Below, in pieces: positions 1 to 6,533 of a stretch of 24,534 nt of DNA. The stretch is taken from NCBI GenBank assembly GCA_017501055.1, contig JAFVXP010000073.1:1-24534 (forward strand), in the 5' to 3' direction. Each line of letters opens with the position of its first letter. Position 1 is the first letter of the stretch. A model generated the notes under the pieces. It did no database searches and had not been told where the DNA came from. It saw only the letters and a program-made list of their open reading frames with translations. The translations under genes and the position numbers were made by a program. The DNA comes from Clostridia bacterium (GTDB lineage Bacteria > Bacillota > Clostridia > Oscillospirales > CAG-382).

Positions 1-1
1 C

Positions 2-763
2 GTCAAGAACGTTGTTATCAACAACGGTGTAACTCACTTGGGAGAAGCTGTTTTTTACAACGCTTCTGTTCTTGAAAGCGTCTCTCTTCCCGATACCCTC
101 GAGGTTATCGAAAATAGTGCCTTCCAGAAGGCAAAGAAAATAACAAGCATCGAAATTCCGGAATCCGTAACTTTCATCGGTGCAGCTGCTTTTCAGTCAT
201 GTACAAAGTTAGAAAGCATCAAGCTTCCGAAAAACCTAACACAAATCAGTGGCTCTCTCGTTGCATCCTGTTCGGGATTGAAAAGCATCGAGATACCAAA
301 GGGTGTTACAAGCATCGGCGAAAGCGCATTTAACCGATGCACCGGTCTCACAAGCATAGACATTCCGACTGCGGTAACAAGCATAGGTTTTATGGCTTTT
401 TCTAATTGTACCGGCATTACAAGTCTTTATCTTCCCAAGTCCGTTGCGGAAGTAGGTTATGCTTCTATGCCGGAATCCGCAACCATTTATTGTGGTGCAG
501 CTTCAAAACCCGAAGGTTGGGAAGAAGACTGGGATAAAGACACAGCAGAAGTTATCTGGGGATATATACCCTATGGCGACATTAACGATGACGGAGAGAT
601 TGATCTTACCGACTACACGATGGCGAAGAGAATTGTTATGGAAACGTACGTTATTGCATACAGCGACAGCAATCCTGCCGACGTGAACGGTGACGGTAGT
701 GTTACGGCGAACGACTACATTCTTATCAAGCGCCACGTTATGCAGACATTTACGTTGGTTTGA
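2..763 (+). CDS. BspA-like leucine-rich-repeat protein with C-terminal type I dockerin (5' end outside window)
   Basis: The frame is open to the left edge, so this is the C-terminal part of a larger, probably secreted protein. The visible part has about five to six BspA/LRR_5-type repeats of about 23 residues with the pattern SIEIP-x-VTSIG-x-xAF-x-xC-x-xL. The last ~60 residues form a dockerin: two calcium-binding loops, the first with GDINDDGEIDLTDY and the second with DVNGDGSVTANDY, each followed by a short helix. Dockerins of this type bind cohesin modules on scaffoldins or the cell surface, so the protein is likely part of a cellulosome-like or surface complex; the LRR part probably mediates adhesion or substrate contact. 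No signal peptide can be seen because the start is missing. Followed by an intrinsic terminator, so it ends its transcription unit. Confidence 0.88.
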   Translation, partial: VKNVVINNGVTHLGEAVFYNASVLESVSLPDTLEVIENSAFQKAKKITSIEIPESVTFIGAAAFQSCTKLESIKLPKNLTQISGSLVASCSGLKSIEIPKGVTSIGESAFNRCTGLTSIDIPTAVTSIGFMAFSNCTGITSLYLPKSVAEVGYASMPESATIYCGAASKPEGWEEDWDKDTAEVIWGYIPYGDINDDGEIDLTDYTMAKRIVMETYVIAYSDSNPADVNGDGSVTANDYILIKRHVMQTFTLV

Positions 764-773
764 TTTTTACGAC

Positions 774-803
774 AAAAAGGAGGGCAACAACGCTCTCCTT
801 TTT
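774..803 (+). terminator. Intrinsic terminator after the LRR-dockerin gene
   Basis: The stem AAAAAGGAG (774-782) pairs with CTCCTTTTT (795-803), extended inwards by G-T, G-C and C-G pairs, and ends in a T-run. It separates the dockerin gene from the ribosomal/secretion operon. Confidence 0.85.
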
Positions 804-851
804 ATTCGCTTATATGCAGAAGAAAGAATCGAAGAAAATATAAAAAAGGTC

Positions 852-880
852 TTGACACAAGGGGAAAAATCTGCTAAAAT
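852..880 (+). promoter_or_regulatory. Sigma-A promoter of the rpmG-secE-nusG-rplK-rplA operon
   Basis: A perfect TTGACA (852-857), a 17-nt spacer and TAAAAT (875-880). The 5' UTR is then about 115 nt. It contains a small hairpin, ACCTC (887-891) with GAGGT (900-904), followed by CTTTTT. This could be a weak attenuator, but the 5-bp stem is short. No other promoter is visible before secE, nusG, rplK or rplA, so all five genes are probably co-transcribed from here. Confidence 0.85.
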
Positions 881-984
881 GGCGTTACCTCTGCTGTTCG
901 AGGTCTTTTTGTTATGCAAATGGTTTTCGATTTCCGACTGTTTCATACGAAAAACCCGACTATTCAGAGGGAGGTAACATAAAT

Positions 985-1032
985 ATGGAGGTGCCGAAAA
1001 AATGGCGGGTAAAGAAAAAAGAGTCAAAGTAA
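985..1032 (+). CDS. Possible 15-aa leader ORF overlapping the start of rpmG
   Basis: An ATG at 985 is preceded by GGGAGGT with about 8 nt spacing, a better ribosome-site arrangement than chance would suggest. It opens a 15-codon frame, highly Lys-rich, that ends at a TAA at 1030-1032, inside rpmG but in a different frame. The Shine-Dalgarno of rpmG lies within this ORF. It may tune rpmG translation, or the first AGGAGG may be coincidental. Not a recognised family. Confidence 0.25.
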   Translation: MEVPKKWRVKKKESK

Positions 1033-1166
1033 CTCTCGTTTGCAGCGAATGCAAGCAAAGAAACTACGACACGGCAAAGAATAAGAGCAATACCCCCGAT
1101 CGTCTCGAGATGAACAAGTATTGCCGTTTCTGCCGCAAGCACACTCTTCACAAGGAAAGCAAATAA
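1002..1166 (+). CDS. rpmG: 50S ribosomal protein L33 (zinc-binding, Cys+ form)
   Basis: A 54-residue basic protein, typical L33 length, starting at ATG 1002 behind GGAGGTG. It begins MAGKEKRVKVTLVC and carries two CxxC pairs, CSEC (14-17) and CRFC (41-44), the zinc ribbon of the C+ form of L33. It is a component of the large ribosomal subunit near the E site. L33 directly before secE-nusG is a standard Firmicutes arrangement, which supports the call. It is the first gene of the operon driven by the promoter at 852-880; the secE start lies 15 nt after its stop. Confidence 0.95.
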   Translation: MAGKEKRVKVTLVCSECKQRNYDTAKNKSNTPDRLEMNKYCRFCRKHTLHKESK

Positions 1167-1181
1167 GGAGGGCGTTTAAAG

Positions 1182-1748
1182 ATGAAAAACATTATTAGAT
1201 CGCTTTCTGTAGTTGTTGCATTACTTCTTGTGATGACGCTTTCGTTCTCGGTTCTCGCAGAAGAATCCAGCGCAGCAGTTTCCGATACTTCTGTTGAAGC
1301 TTCTGAAGACGCTTCTGCCGACGTTTCTGCAAACGAATCTAAAGACGAATCCGCTGAAGCTTCTAAAGACGCTTCTAAAGACGTTTCTACTGAGGCTTCA
1401 AAAGCAGAAGATGACCATGACCATGATCACGACCACAGCAACGAACAGCAGCCTACTCCTGTTGTTGATGAAACCCCTTGGGCAAGAATCATTACTCTTA
1501 TCGTAATCGTTGTTCTTATTTTGGTTGCGTTTATTCTTACTAAAACCAACACAAAATTGGGTCAGAGAATTAAAAAGTTCTGCAAGGAATATTGGAGTGA
1601 GATCAAAAAGGTTTCTTGGTGTTCCCCTAAGGAAACAGCAAAAGCAACCGGTATTGTTCTCGTATTCATTATCGTTGCCGCACTTGTTATTAGTTTGCTC
1701 GATCTTGGTTTTGCATGGCTTATCAACCAGCTTGCAGAAATTTTTTAA
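1182..1748 (+). CDS. secE: SecE, preprotein translocase subunit, with long N-terminal extension
   Basis: The C-terminal ~60 residues are canonical SecE: an amphipathic cytoplasmic helix around 130-150 (KKFCKEYWSEIKKVSW) and a transmembrane helix about 155-180. SecE clamps SecY in the plasma-membrane translocon. Position between rpmG and nusG confirms identity. Firmicute SecE is usually about 60-75 residues with one membrane helix; this one has 188. The extra part holds a hydrophobic signal-like helix (about 5-26), a low-complexity Ser/Ala/Asp/Glu/Lys linker (27-75), a His-Asp run at 78-85, a Pro-containing stretch, and a second membrane helix (101-120). If the first helix is not cleaved, the linker and His-Asp run would be extracytoplasmic. 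Start ATG 1182 has AAGGAGGG upstream. Function of the extension is unknown. Confidence 0.9.
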   Translation: MKNIIRSLSVVVALLLVMTLSFSVLAEESSAAVSDTSVEASEDASADVSANESKDESAEASKDASKDVSTEASKAEDDHDHDHDHSNEQQPTPVVDETPWARIITLIVIVVLILVAFILTKTNTKLGQRIKKFCKEYWSEIKKVSWCSPKETAKATGIVLVFIIVAALVISLLDLGFAWLINQLAEIF

Positions 1749-1770
1749 TTAAAGAAGGAACGGTTTAATT

Positions 1771-2307
1771 ATGAGTTTACCACAGGAAAGCACGCCGCTT
1801 TGGTATGTAGTCCATACCTATTCCGGCTATGAAAACAAGGTTGCCACCAACATCGAAAAGATCGTTGAAAACCGTGGACTTGAAGACTTGATCCTTGCAG
1901 TAAACGTGCCCGTTGAAACGGTTGTAGAAACCAGCGAAAAGGGCGAAAAGGAAATCGAACGCAAGCTGTTCCCGAGTTACGTCTTGGTTAAGATGGTGAT
2001 GAACGACGAAACCTGGCACATCATCCGCAACACCACCGGCGTTACCGGCTTTGTCGGTCCCGGATCGCGTCCTGTTCCTCTTACTGACGAGGAAGTTGAG
2101 CACATCGGTGTTGAAGTCAAGACTATTGAAATCAAGTTCGCTGTGGGCGACAGTGTCCGCATTACCGACGGTCCTCTCTCCGGATTTATCGGATTGGTCG
2201 AAGAGATCTCTCCCGATATGAAGAAGGTTAAAGTTTCGGCTTCCCTCTTCGGCAGAGAAACCAAGGTTGAACTTAACAGCAATCAGGTTGCTGCATTAGA
2301 AGACTAA
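1771..2307 (+). CDS. nusG: Transcription termination/antitermination factor NusG
   Basis: 178 residues, normal length. The N-terminal NGN domain has the signature WYVVHTYSGYENKV (residues 11-24) and, further on, LFPSYVLVKM. The C-terminal KOW domain shows FAVGDSVRITDGPLSGFIG (about 125-143) and ends in SLFGRETKVELNSNQV. It binds RNA polymerase at the upstream fork and links it to Rho or the ribosome. Lies 22 nt after secE, the near-universal secE-nusG pair. Ribosome site AAGGAA upstream of ATG 1771. Nothing unusual. Confidence 0.97.
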   Translation: MSLPQESTPLWYVVHTYSGYENKVATNIEKIVENRGLEDLILAVNVPVETVVETSEKGEKEIERKLFPSYVLVKMVMNDETWHIIRNTTGVTGFVGPGSRPVPLTDEEVEHIGVEVKTIEIKFAVGDSVRITDGPLSGFIGLVEEISPDMKKVKVSASLFGRETKVELNSNQVAALED

Positions 2308-2312
2308 TTTTC

Positions 2313-2408
2313 GCTTTCGGCTTTCGGATTGCCAACCGAACCGAAGCAAAACCGCACAACACGCGGTCAAAAGTGGGAGGGACTCGATCCCGAAATTAAA
2401 ATTACCAC
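2313..2408 (+). promoter_or_regulatory. Structured nusG-rplK spacer with putative L1-binding site
   Basis: Three helices can be drawn. First, GCTTTCGG (2313-2320) with CCGAAGC (2341-2347), enclosing TTCGG (2323-2327) with CCGAA (2336-2340). Second, ACCGC (2351-2355) with GCGGT (2363-2367). Third, GTGG (2373-2376) with CCAC (2405-2408), enclosing GGGA (2379-2382) with TCCC (2388-2391). The third has a strongly asymmetric internal loop and ends immediately before the rplK ribosome site. L1 represses the rplK-rplA mRNA by binding such a two-helix asymmetric site that mimics 23S rRNA. There is no T-tract, so these are not terminators. The L1 assignment rests on shape and position. Confidence 0.55.
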
Positions 2409-2426
2409 ATGGAGGTATCTGTAAAG

Positions 2427-2852
2427 ATGGCAAAAAAAGTTGTTGGCTATATTAAGCTTCAAATCCCCGCAGGTAAAGCTACTCCCCAGCCCCCTATCGG
2501 TCCGGCTCTCGGTCAGTACGGTGTAGCTATCCCTATGTTCACTAAAGAATTCAATGAACGTACCAAGAATGACATCGGTCTTATTATCCCCGTTGTTATT
2601 ACTGTTTACGCTGACCGTTCTTTTACCTTTATCACCAAAACTCCCCCTGCAGCAGTTCTTATTAAGAAGGCTTGCGGCATCGAAAAGGGTTCCGGCGTTC
2701 CCCAGTCCAACAAGGTAGCTCAGATTACCAAGGAACAGGTTAGAAAGATCGCAGAAACCAAGATGCCCGACCTCAACGCAGCAAGTGTTGAAGCAGCTAT
2801 GAGCATGGTTGCAGGTACTGCACGCAGCATGGGCGTTGTAGTTGTTGACTAA
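2427..2852 (+). CDS. rplK: 50S ribosomal protein L11
   Basis: 141 residues from ATG 2427 (MAKKVVGYIKLQIPAGKA), the usual length. An in-frame ATG at 2409 would add six residues but overlaps the ribosome site GGAGGT at 2411-2416, so 2427 is chosen. The N-terminal domain has the Pro-rich segment PQPPIGPALGQYG that binds the stringent-factor/thiostrepton region; the C-terminal RNA-binding domain ends in MVAGTARSMGVVVVD. L11 forms the GTPase-associated centre of the large subunit with 23S helices 43/44. Followed 14 nt later by rplA in the same operon. Confidence 0.97.
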   Translation: MAKKVVGYIKLQIPAGKATPQPPIGPALGQYGVAIPMFTKEFNERTKNDIGLIIPVVITVYADRSFTFITKTPPAAVLIKKACGIEKGSGVPQSNKVAQITKEQVRKIAETKMPDLNAASVEAAMSMVAGTARSMGVVVVD

Positions 2853-2866
2853 GGAGGGGTTTCAAG

Positions 2867-3562
2867 ATGAAAAGAGGAAAGAATTATAACGCAGCTGTTG
2901 CTGCAATCGACAAGGCAAAGCTTTACGACAGCGCCGAAGCTCTCGGTCTCGTTTGCGAGCTTTCCAAAGCTAAATTCGACGAAACCGTTGAAGTTCACGT
3001 TCGTTTGGGTGTTGACTCCCGTCACGCTGACCAGCAGGTTAGAGGCGCAGTAGTTCTCCCCAATGGTACCGGTAAGACCGTTCGTACCCTTGTTATCGCA
3101 AAGGGCGACAAGGCTGACGCCGCAAAAGCTGCAGGCGCAGATTACGTTGGTGCTGAAGAATATATCCAGAAGATCCAGCATGAAAACTGGTTTGACTTTG
3201 ACGTTATCATCACTTCTCCCGACATGATGGGTCTCATCGGCCGTCTCGGTAAGATCCTTGGTCCTAAGGGCTTGATGCCTAACCCCAAGGCAGGTACCGT
3301 TACTCCCGACGTTGCTAAGGCTGTTACCGAAGCTAAAGCAGGTAAGATCGAATACAGACTTGACAAGACCAACATCATTCACTGCCCTATCGGTAAGGTA
3401 AGCTTCGGCACCGAAAAGCTCGCTGAAAACTTCAACACTCTTCTCGGCGCTATCATCAAGGCTAAGCCCGCTGCTGCAAAGGGTCAGTATATCAAATCTT
3501 GCGTAATTGCTTCTACCATGGGCCCCGGCCTTAAGATCAACTCCGCAAAGATCGGCGAATAA
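2867..3562 (+). CDS. rplA: 50S ribosomal protein L1
   Basis: 231 residues, normal length. Conserved segments include VEVHVRLGVDSRHADQQVRG, GRLGKILGPKGLMPNPKAGTV (about 126-146) and the C-terminal SCVIASTMGPGLKI. L1 forms the mobile stalk that moves deacylated tRNA from the E site, and in many bacteria represses its own operon by binding the mRNA upstream of rplK. A candidate site is present here at 2373-2408. Ribosome site AAGGAGGGG before ATG 2867. It is the last gene of the operon; a strong terminator follows. Confidence 0.97.
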   Translation: MKRGKNYNAAVAAIDKAKLYDSAEALGLVCELSKAKFDETVEVHVRLGVDSRHADQQVRGAVVLPNGTGKTVRTLVIAKGDKADAAKAAGADYVGAEEYIQKIQHENWFDFDVIITSPDMMGLIGRLGKILGPKGLMPNPKAGTVTPDVAKAVTEAKAGKIEYRLDKTNIIHCPIGKVSFGTEKLAENFNTLLGAIIKAKPAAAKGQYIKSCVIASTMGPGLKINSAKIGE

Positions 3563-3577
3563 TTTAATATCGCTTTT

Positions 3578-3609
3578 AACACCCGAAGGACAACCTTCGG
3601 GTGTTTTTT
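3578..3609 (+). terminator. Intrinsic terminator after rplA
   Basis: A perfect 12-bp stem AACACCCGAAGG (3578-3589) with CCTTCGGGTGTT (3594-3605), loop ACAA, followed by a T-run to 3609. It ends the rpmG-rplA operon, so rplJ-rplL is a separate transcription unit. Confidence 0.93.
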
Positions 3610-3610
3610 A

Positions 3611-3638
3611 TTGATTTTTATTTTATTTATGGTATACT
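3611..3638 (+). promoter_or_regulatory. Probable promoter of the lipoprotein gene
   Basis: TTGATT (3611-3616), 16-nt spacer, TATACT (3633-3638) preceded by TGG (extended -10). It lies directly after the rplA terminator and about 45 nt before the lipoprotein start. Confidence 0.6.
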
Positions 3639-3682
3639 ATGAGCAGGAAAGAGTTTCCGAAGTTTAAAAAGGAGTTATCGTT

Positions 3683-4159
3683 ATGAAAAAGTTACTTATT
3701 TTTGTATTGGTATTGTCACTCACGTTGAGTTTGTGTTCCTGCTTTACTAAGACCGAGCAGAGCGGCGGGGTTGAAAGTCCCGACGTTTCCGACGTTGAAA
3801 ATGACACGGGCAAGGGAGCTTATGTAAAGATTCCTACCGATAAAATTACAATTACAACAGAATCGGAACACATTTTCTTTGATTCAACAATGACTTTCAG
3901 AATAACCGTTGATTCCGATAATGAATTCTTATACGGGAATGAATATTACGTTGAATATTATGAAAACGGAAGTTGGAAGAGAAGCGAAAAGGAATTTTCG
4001 TTCACAGAAGAAGCATATATCCCAACCTTTGAAGCAAAGCTCTCCTTTACCCTTTCCGACCGTGCGGATCCCGGTAAAGAAAAATACAGAATAGTTATGG
4101 ATGTTTCTGCAGGCGGTGAAACCTACACCGTTTATTCAAACGAATTCACTGCGGAATAA
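3683..4159 (+). CDS. Small predicted lipoprotein of unknown function
   Basis: 158 residues. The N-terminus is a lipoprotein signal peptide: MKKLL, a hydrophobic core, then LSLCSC, with lipidation likely on one of the two cysteines (about residues 18 and 20). The mature part begins with a flexible Gly/Ser/Asp-rich stretch. It continues with alternating beta-like segments (KITITTESEHIFFDSTMTF, YYVEYYENGSWKRSEKEF, YRIVMDVSAGGETYTVYSN), which suggests a small Ig-like beta sandwich on the outer membrane face. I do not recognise a family. It sits alone between terminators and the L10 leader, with its own promoter and ribosome site AAGGAG. A terminator after it is not evident. Confidence 0.75.
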   Translation: MKKLLIFVLVLSLTLSLCSCFTKTEQSGGVESPDVSDVENDTGKGAYVKIPTDKITITTESEHIFFDSTMTFRITVDSDNEFLYGNEYYVEYYENGSWKRSEKEFSFTEEAYIPTFEAKLSFTLSDRADPGKEKYRIVMDVSAGGETYTVYSNEFTAE

Positions 4160-4188
4160 AAATATTTGAAAAAGCTTGAAAAAAGCTA

Positions 4189-4217
4189 TTGACAAATGGG
4201 TTTTGATGTGATATTAT
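4189..4217 (+). promoter_or_regulatory. Promoter of the rplJ-rplL operon
   Basis: Perfect TTGACA (4189-4194), 17-nt spacer, TATTAT (4212-4217). Transcription would begin about 4224, at the front of the L10 leader. Confidence 0.88.
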
Positions 4218-4227
4218 AACAAGGTCG

Positions 4228-4360
4228 AATTTCCAAAGACAGTAGGCACGAAAGTTCAATGGTTCATAGAAACCGCCTGCCGAGGAGTCGAAAAGCTGTT
4301 TTAATATAACTATGCTTTTTAACATGCTCCTTTGCAGACGATTGCGAAGGAGCATTTTTT
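4228..4360 (+). ncRNA. Ribosomal protein L10 leader with attenuator terminator
   Basis: The leader shows hallmarks of the Firmicutes L10-leader RNA: CCAAAGACAGTAGGC on the 5' side and GCCTGCCGAGG on the 3' side, pairing GTAGGC (4242-4247) with GCCTGC (4275-4280). It is followed by a strong attenuator hairpin ATGCTCCTT (4324-4332) with AAGGAGCAT (4347-4355, inner GC pairs) and a T-run to 4360. In this RNA class, free L10-(L12)4 binds the leader and favours termination, shutting off rplJL when the ribosomal stalk proteins are in excess. The leader begins just after the promoter and ends about 28 nt before the rplJ start. Confidence 0.88.
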
Positions 4361-4388
4361 CGTGCAAAATAAATCAGGAGGTATACAA

Positions 4389-4952
4389 TTGGCTAACGCA
4401 AACATTCTCGAGCAAAAGAAACAGCTTGTCAACGAAATTGCCGAGAGGATGAAGAACGCTGCAGGCGGCGTACTCGTTGACTATCAGGGCATTACCGTTG
4501 TTGATGATACCAAGCTTAGAAGCGACTTGCGCAAAGCAGGCGTTGAATACACCGTTGTTAAGAACACCCTTACTTCCAAGGCTTGTGATATTATCGGCTT
4601 TGAAGGTCTTAAGGACGTGCTTACCGGCATGACTGCTCTCGCAACCTGCGAAAGCGATCCTATCGCTCCCGCAAAAATCCTCGCAAACTTCGCTAAAGAT
4701 CACGAAAACTTCGTGCTTAAAGCAGGTTTTGTTGACGGCGAAATACTCGACGTAAACGGTGTGAAGGATCTCGCCGATACTCCTTCCAAAGAAGTCCTCA
4801 TCGGCAGACTTATGGGTTCGCTCCAGTCCGGTCTTTACGGTCTCGCTTATGGTCTCCAGGCGATCATCGACAAGAAGGAAAGCGGCGAAGAAACTGCTCC
4901 TGCTGAAGCAGTTGCAGAAGAAGCGGCTCCTGCTGAAGCAGCTGCTGAATAA
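4389..4952 (+). CDS. rplJ: 50S ribosomal protein L10
   Basis: 187 residues from a TTG start at 4389, chosen because AGGAGGT lies just upstream (4376-4382) and any longer frame would begin inside the attenuator hairpin. The L10 body has VDYQGITVVDDTKLRSDLRKAGVEYTVVKNTL and the C-terminal helix that binds L12 dimers. It links L7/L12 to the 23S stalk base and represses its own operon through the upstream leader. The protein ends in an Ala/Pro/Glu-rich tail (about 168-187), longer than in many relatives and similar in composition to the L12 hinge. Followed 46 nt later by rplL. Confidence 0.95.
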   Translation: MANANILEQKKQLVNEIAERMKNAAGGVLVDYQGITVVDDTKLRSDLRKAGVEYTVVKNTLTSKACDIIGFEGLKDVLTGMTALATCESDPIAPAKILANFAKDHENFVLKAGFVDGEILDVNGVKDLADTPSKEVLIGRLMGSLQSGLYGLAYGLQAIIDKKESGEETAPAEAVAEEAAPAEAAAE

Positions 4953-4998
4953 TCAAAAAGAAAAAATTATTATCAAATAACACGGAGGAAATTTAATA

Positions 4999-5370
4999 AT
5001 GGAAAAGATCAATCAGATTCTCGAACTTGTAGATTCTCTTACTATTCTCGAACTCAAAGACCTCGTTAGCGCACTTGAAGAAAAATACGGTGTTTCTGCT
5101 GCTCCCGTAGCTGTTGCAGGCGTTGCTGCAGCTGCTGCTCCCGCAGAAGAAGAAAAGACCGAATTCGACGTTGAACTCACCTCTTTCGACGAAGCTGCTA
5201 AGCTTAAGGTTATCAAGGCTGTTAAAGAAATCACCGGCCTCGGTCTCGGCGAAGCTAAGGACATCGTTGTTAACGCTCCTAAGATGGTTAAGACCGGCGT
5301 TTCCAAGGAAGAAGCTGAATCCCTTAAGGCTCAGCTCGAAGAAGCAGGCGCTAAGATCACTCTTAAATAA
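4999..5370 (+). CDS. rplL: 50S ribosomal protein L7/L12
   Basis: 123 residues, usual length. The N-terminal dimerisation domain (ILELVDSLTILELKDLVSALEEKYGV) is followed by an Ala-rich flexible hinge (about 33-52) and the C-terminal factor-binding domain with LKVIKAVKEITGLGLGEAKDIV. It recruits and stimulates translational GTPases such as EF-G, EF-Tu and LepA. Ribosome site GGAGG before ATG 4999. A terminator follows at once and rpoB is not next, unlike the common rplJL-rpoBC arrangement. Confidence 0.97.
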   Translation: MEKINQILELVDSLTILELKDLVSALEEKYGVSAAPVAVAGVAAAAAPAEEEKTEFDVELTSFDEAAKLKVIKAVKEITGLGLGEAKDIVVNAPKMVKTGVSKEEAESLKAQLEEAGAKITLK

Positions 5371-5390
5371 TTATACTCTCCTGTATAGAC

Positions 5391-5416
5391 AAAAGACGGC
5401 AATTAAGCCGTCTTTT
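5391..5416 (+). terminator. Intrinsic terminator after rplL
   Basis: AAAAGACGGC (5391-5400) pairs perfectly with GCCGTCTTTT (5407-5416), loop AATTAA, then further Ts. Confidence 0.92.
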
Positions 5417-5438
5417 TGTTTTTGTTTACAATATGCCA

Positions 5439-5466
5439 TTGCATTTTTTGCAGGATATGATATAAT
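5439..5466 (+). promoter_or_regulatory. Promoter of mtnA and the lipid-kinase gene
   Basis: TTGCAT (5439-5444), 16-nt spacer, perfect TATAAT (5461-5466) preceded by TGA, an extended -10. Lies 36 nt upstream of mtnA. Confidence 0.75.
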
Positions 5467-5501
5467 CATAACGTTATTTTTTTACCGATAAGGAGAAGTT
5501 C

Positions 5502-6533
5502 ATGAAAGATACGGTTTGGCTTGACGAAGAAAAAGACCTTTTGATGTATATCGACCAGACTAAGCTTCCCCAAAATATTGAAATTTGCTCGTGCGACAAT
5601 ATTTACGACCTTCACGACGTCATAAAACGTCTTGCAATACGAGGTGCTCCTGCTATTGGCGTTGGTGCGGCTATCGGTCTTTATGCGGCCGCTGTAAGGC
5701 TTGGAGAACAGAATGTTGAGGAATTTTTATATTCGCTTGATAAATTTGCAGAGTATCTTATAAGCTCCCGTCCTACGGCTGTTAATCTTTCTTGGGCTGT
5801 CAATCGCATGGTCAAGAGAGCAAAAGCCGAACAAGACGGCGGTGTTGAGCATATTAAAGCCTCGCTTAAGCAAGAAGCTTTAAAAATTTATAATGAAGAT
5901 ATACAAACCTGCAGAAATATTGGTTTGTACGGCGAAAAGCTCATTCCCGACGGCGCAAATATTCTCACTCATTGCAATGCAGGTTCGCTTGCGGCAGTCA
6001 GATACGGAACGGCGCTTGCACCCGTATACGTGGCAGCCGAAAAGGGCAAAAAGGTTGCAGTTTATTCCGACGAGACACGTCCTCTTTTGCAGGGTGCAAG
6101 GTTGACGGTTTTTGAGCTTGCGGAAAGCGGTATTGACGTTACTCTTCAATGTGACAACATGGCGGCTTCGCTTATGTCGCAAGGTAAGATAGATATTGTT
6201 TTTGTCGGTGCAGACAGAGTTGCGGAAAACGGTGATGCGGCAAACAAGATCGGTACGCTTGGTGTGGCTATTATTGCGAAGCATTACGGTATACCCTTTT
6301 ACGTTTGTGCGCCGTTTTCTACCATAGATTTCGACTGTAAATCGGGACGTGATATTGTTATCGAACAGCGTTCTCCCGAAGAAGTTACGGCGATGCACTA
6401 TGAAAAAATGATGACTCACCCTAATGCAAAGGTATACAACCCTGCCTTTGACGTTACGCCTGCGGAGCTTATCACCGGAATTATTACCGAAAGAGGTGTT
6501 TTCAAGCCAAATGAGCTTAGAAATCAAAAATAA
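5502..6533 (+). CDS. mtnA: S-methyl-5-thioribose-1-phosphate isomerase
   Basis: 343 residues, normal for the family. MtnA converts 5-methylthioribose-1-phosphate to the ribulose form in methionine salvage; it shares its fold with eIF2B subunits. Signature segments are IRGAPAIGVGAAIGLYAA (about 46-63), SRPTAVNLSWAVNRM, THCNAGSLAAVRYGTAL with the catalytic Cys at 158, and VGADRVAENGDAANKIGT with the catalytic Asp at 238. These match the Cys160/Asp240 pair known in the Bacillus enzyme. Ribosome site AAGGAG before ATG 5502. No other methionine-salvage gene is in the window, so the partner kinase and downstream steps must be elsewhere. A related ribose-1,5-bisphosphate isomerase is less likely given the motifs. 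Confidence 0.92.
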   Translation: MKDTVWLDEEKDLLMYIDQTKLPQNIEICSCDNIYDLHDVIKRLAIRGAPAIGVGAAIGLYAAAVRLGEQNVEEFLYSLDKFAEYLISSRPTAVNLSWAVNRMVKRAKAEQDGGVEHIKASLKQEALKIYNEDIQTCRNIGLYGEKLIPDGANILTHCNAGSLAAVRYGTALAPVYVAAEKGKKVAVYSDETRPLLQGARLTVFELAESGIDVTLQCDNMAASLMSQGKIDIVFVGADRVAENGDAANKIGTLGVAIIAKHYGIPFYVCAPFSTIDFDCKSGRDIVIEQRSPEEVTAMHYEKMMTHPNAKVYNPAFDVTPAELITGIITERGVFKPNELRNQK

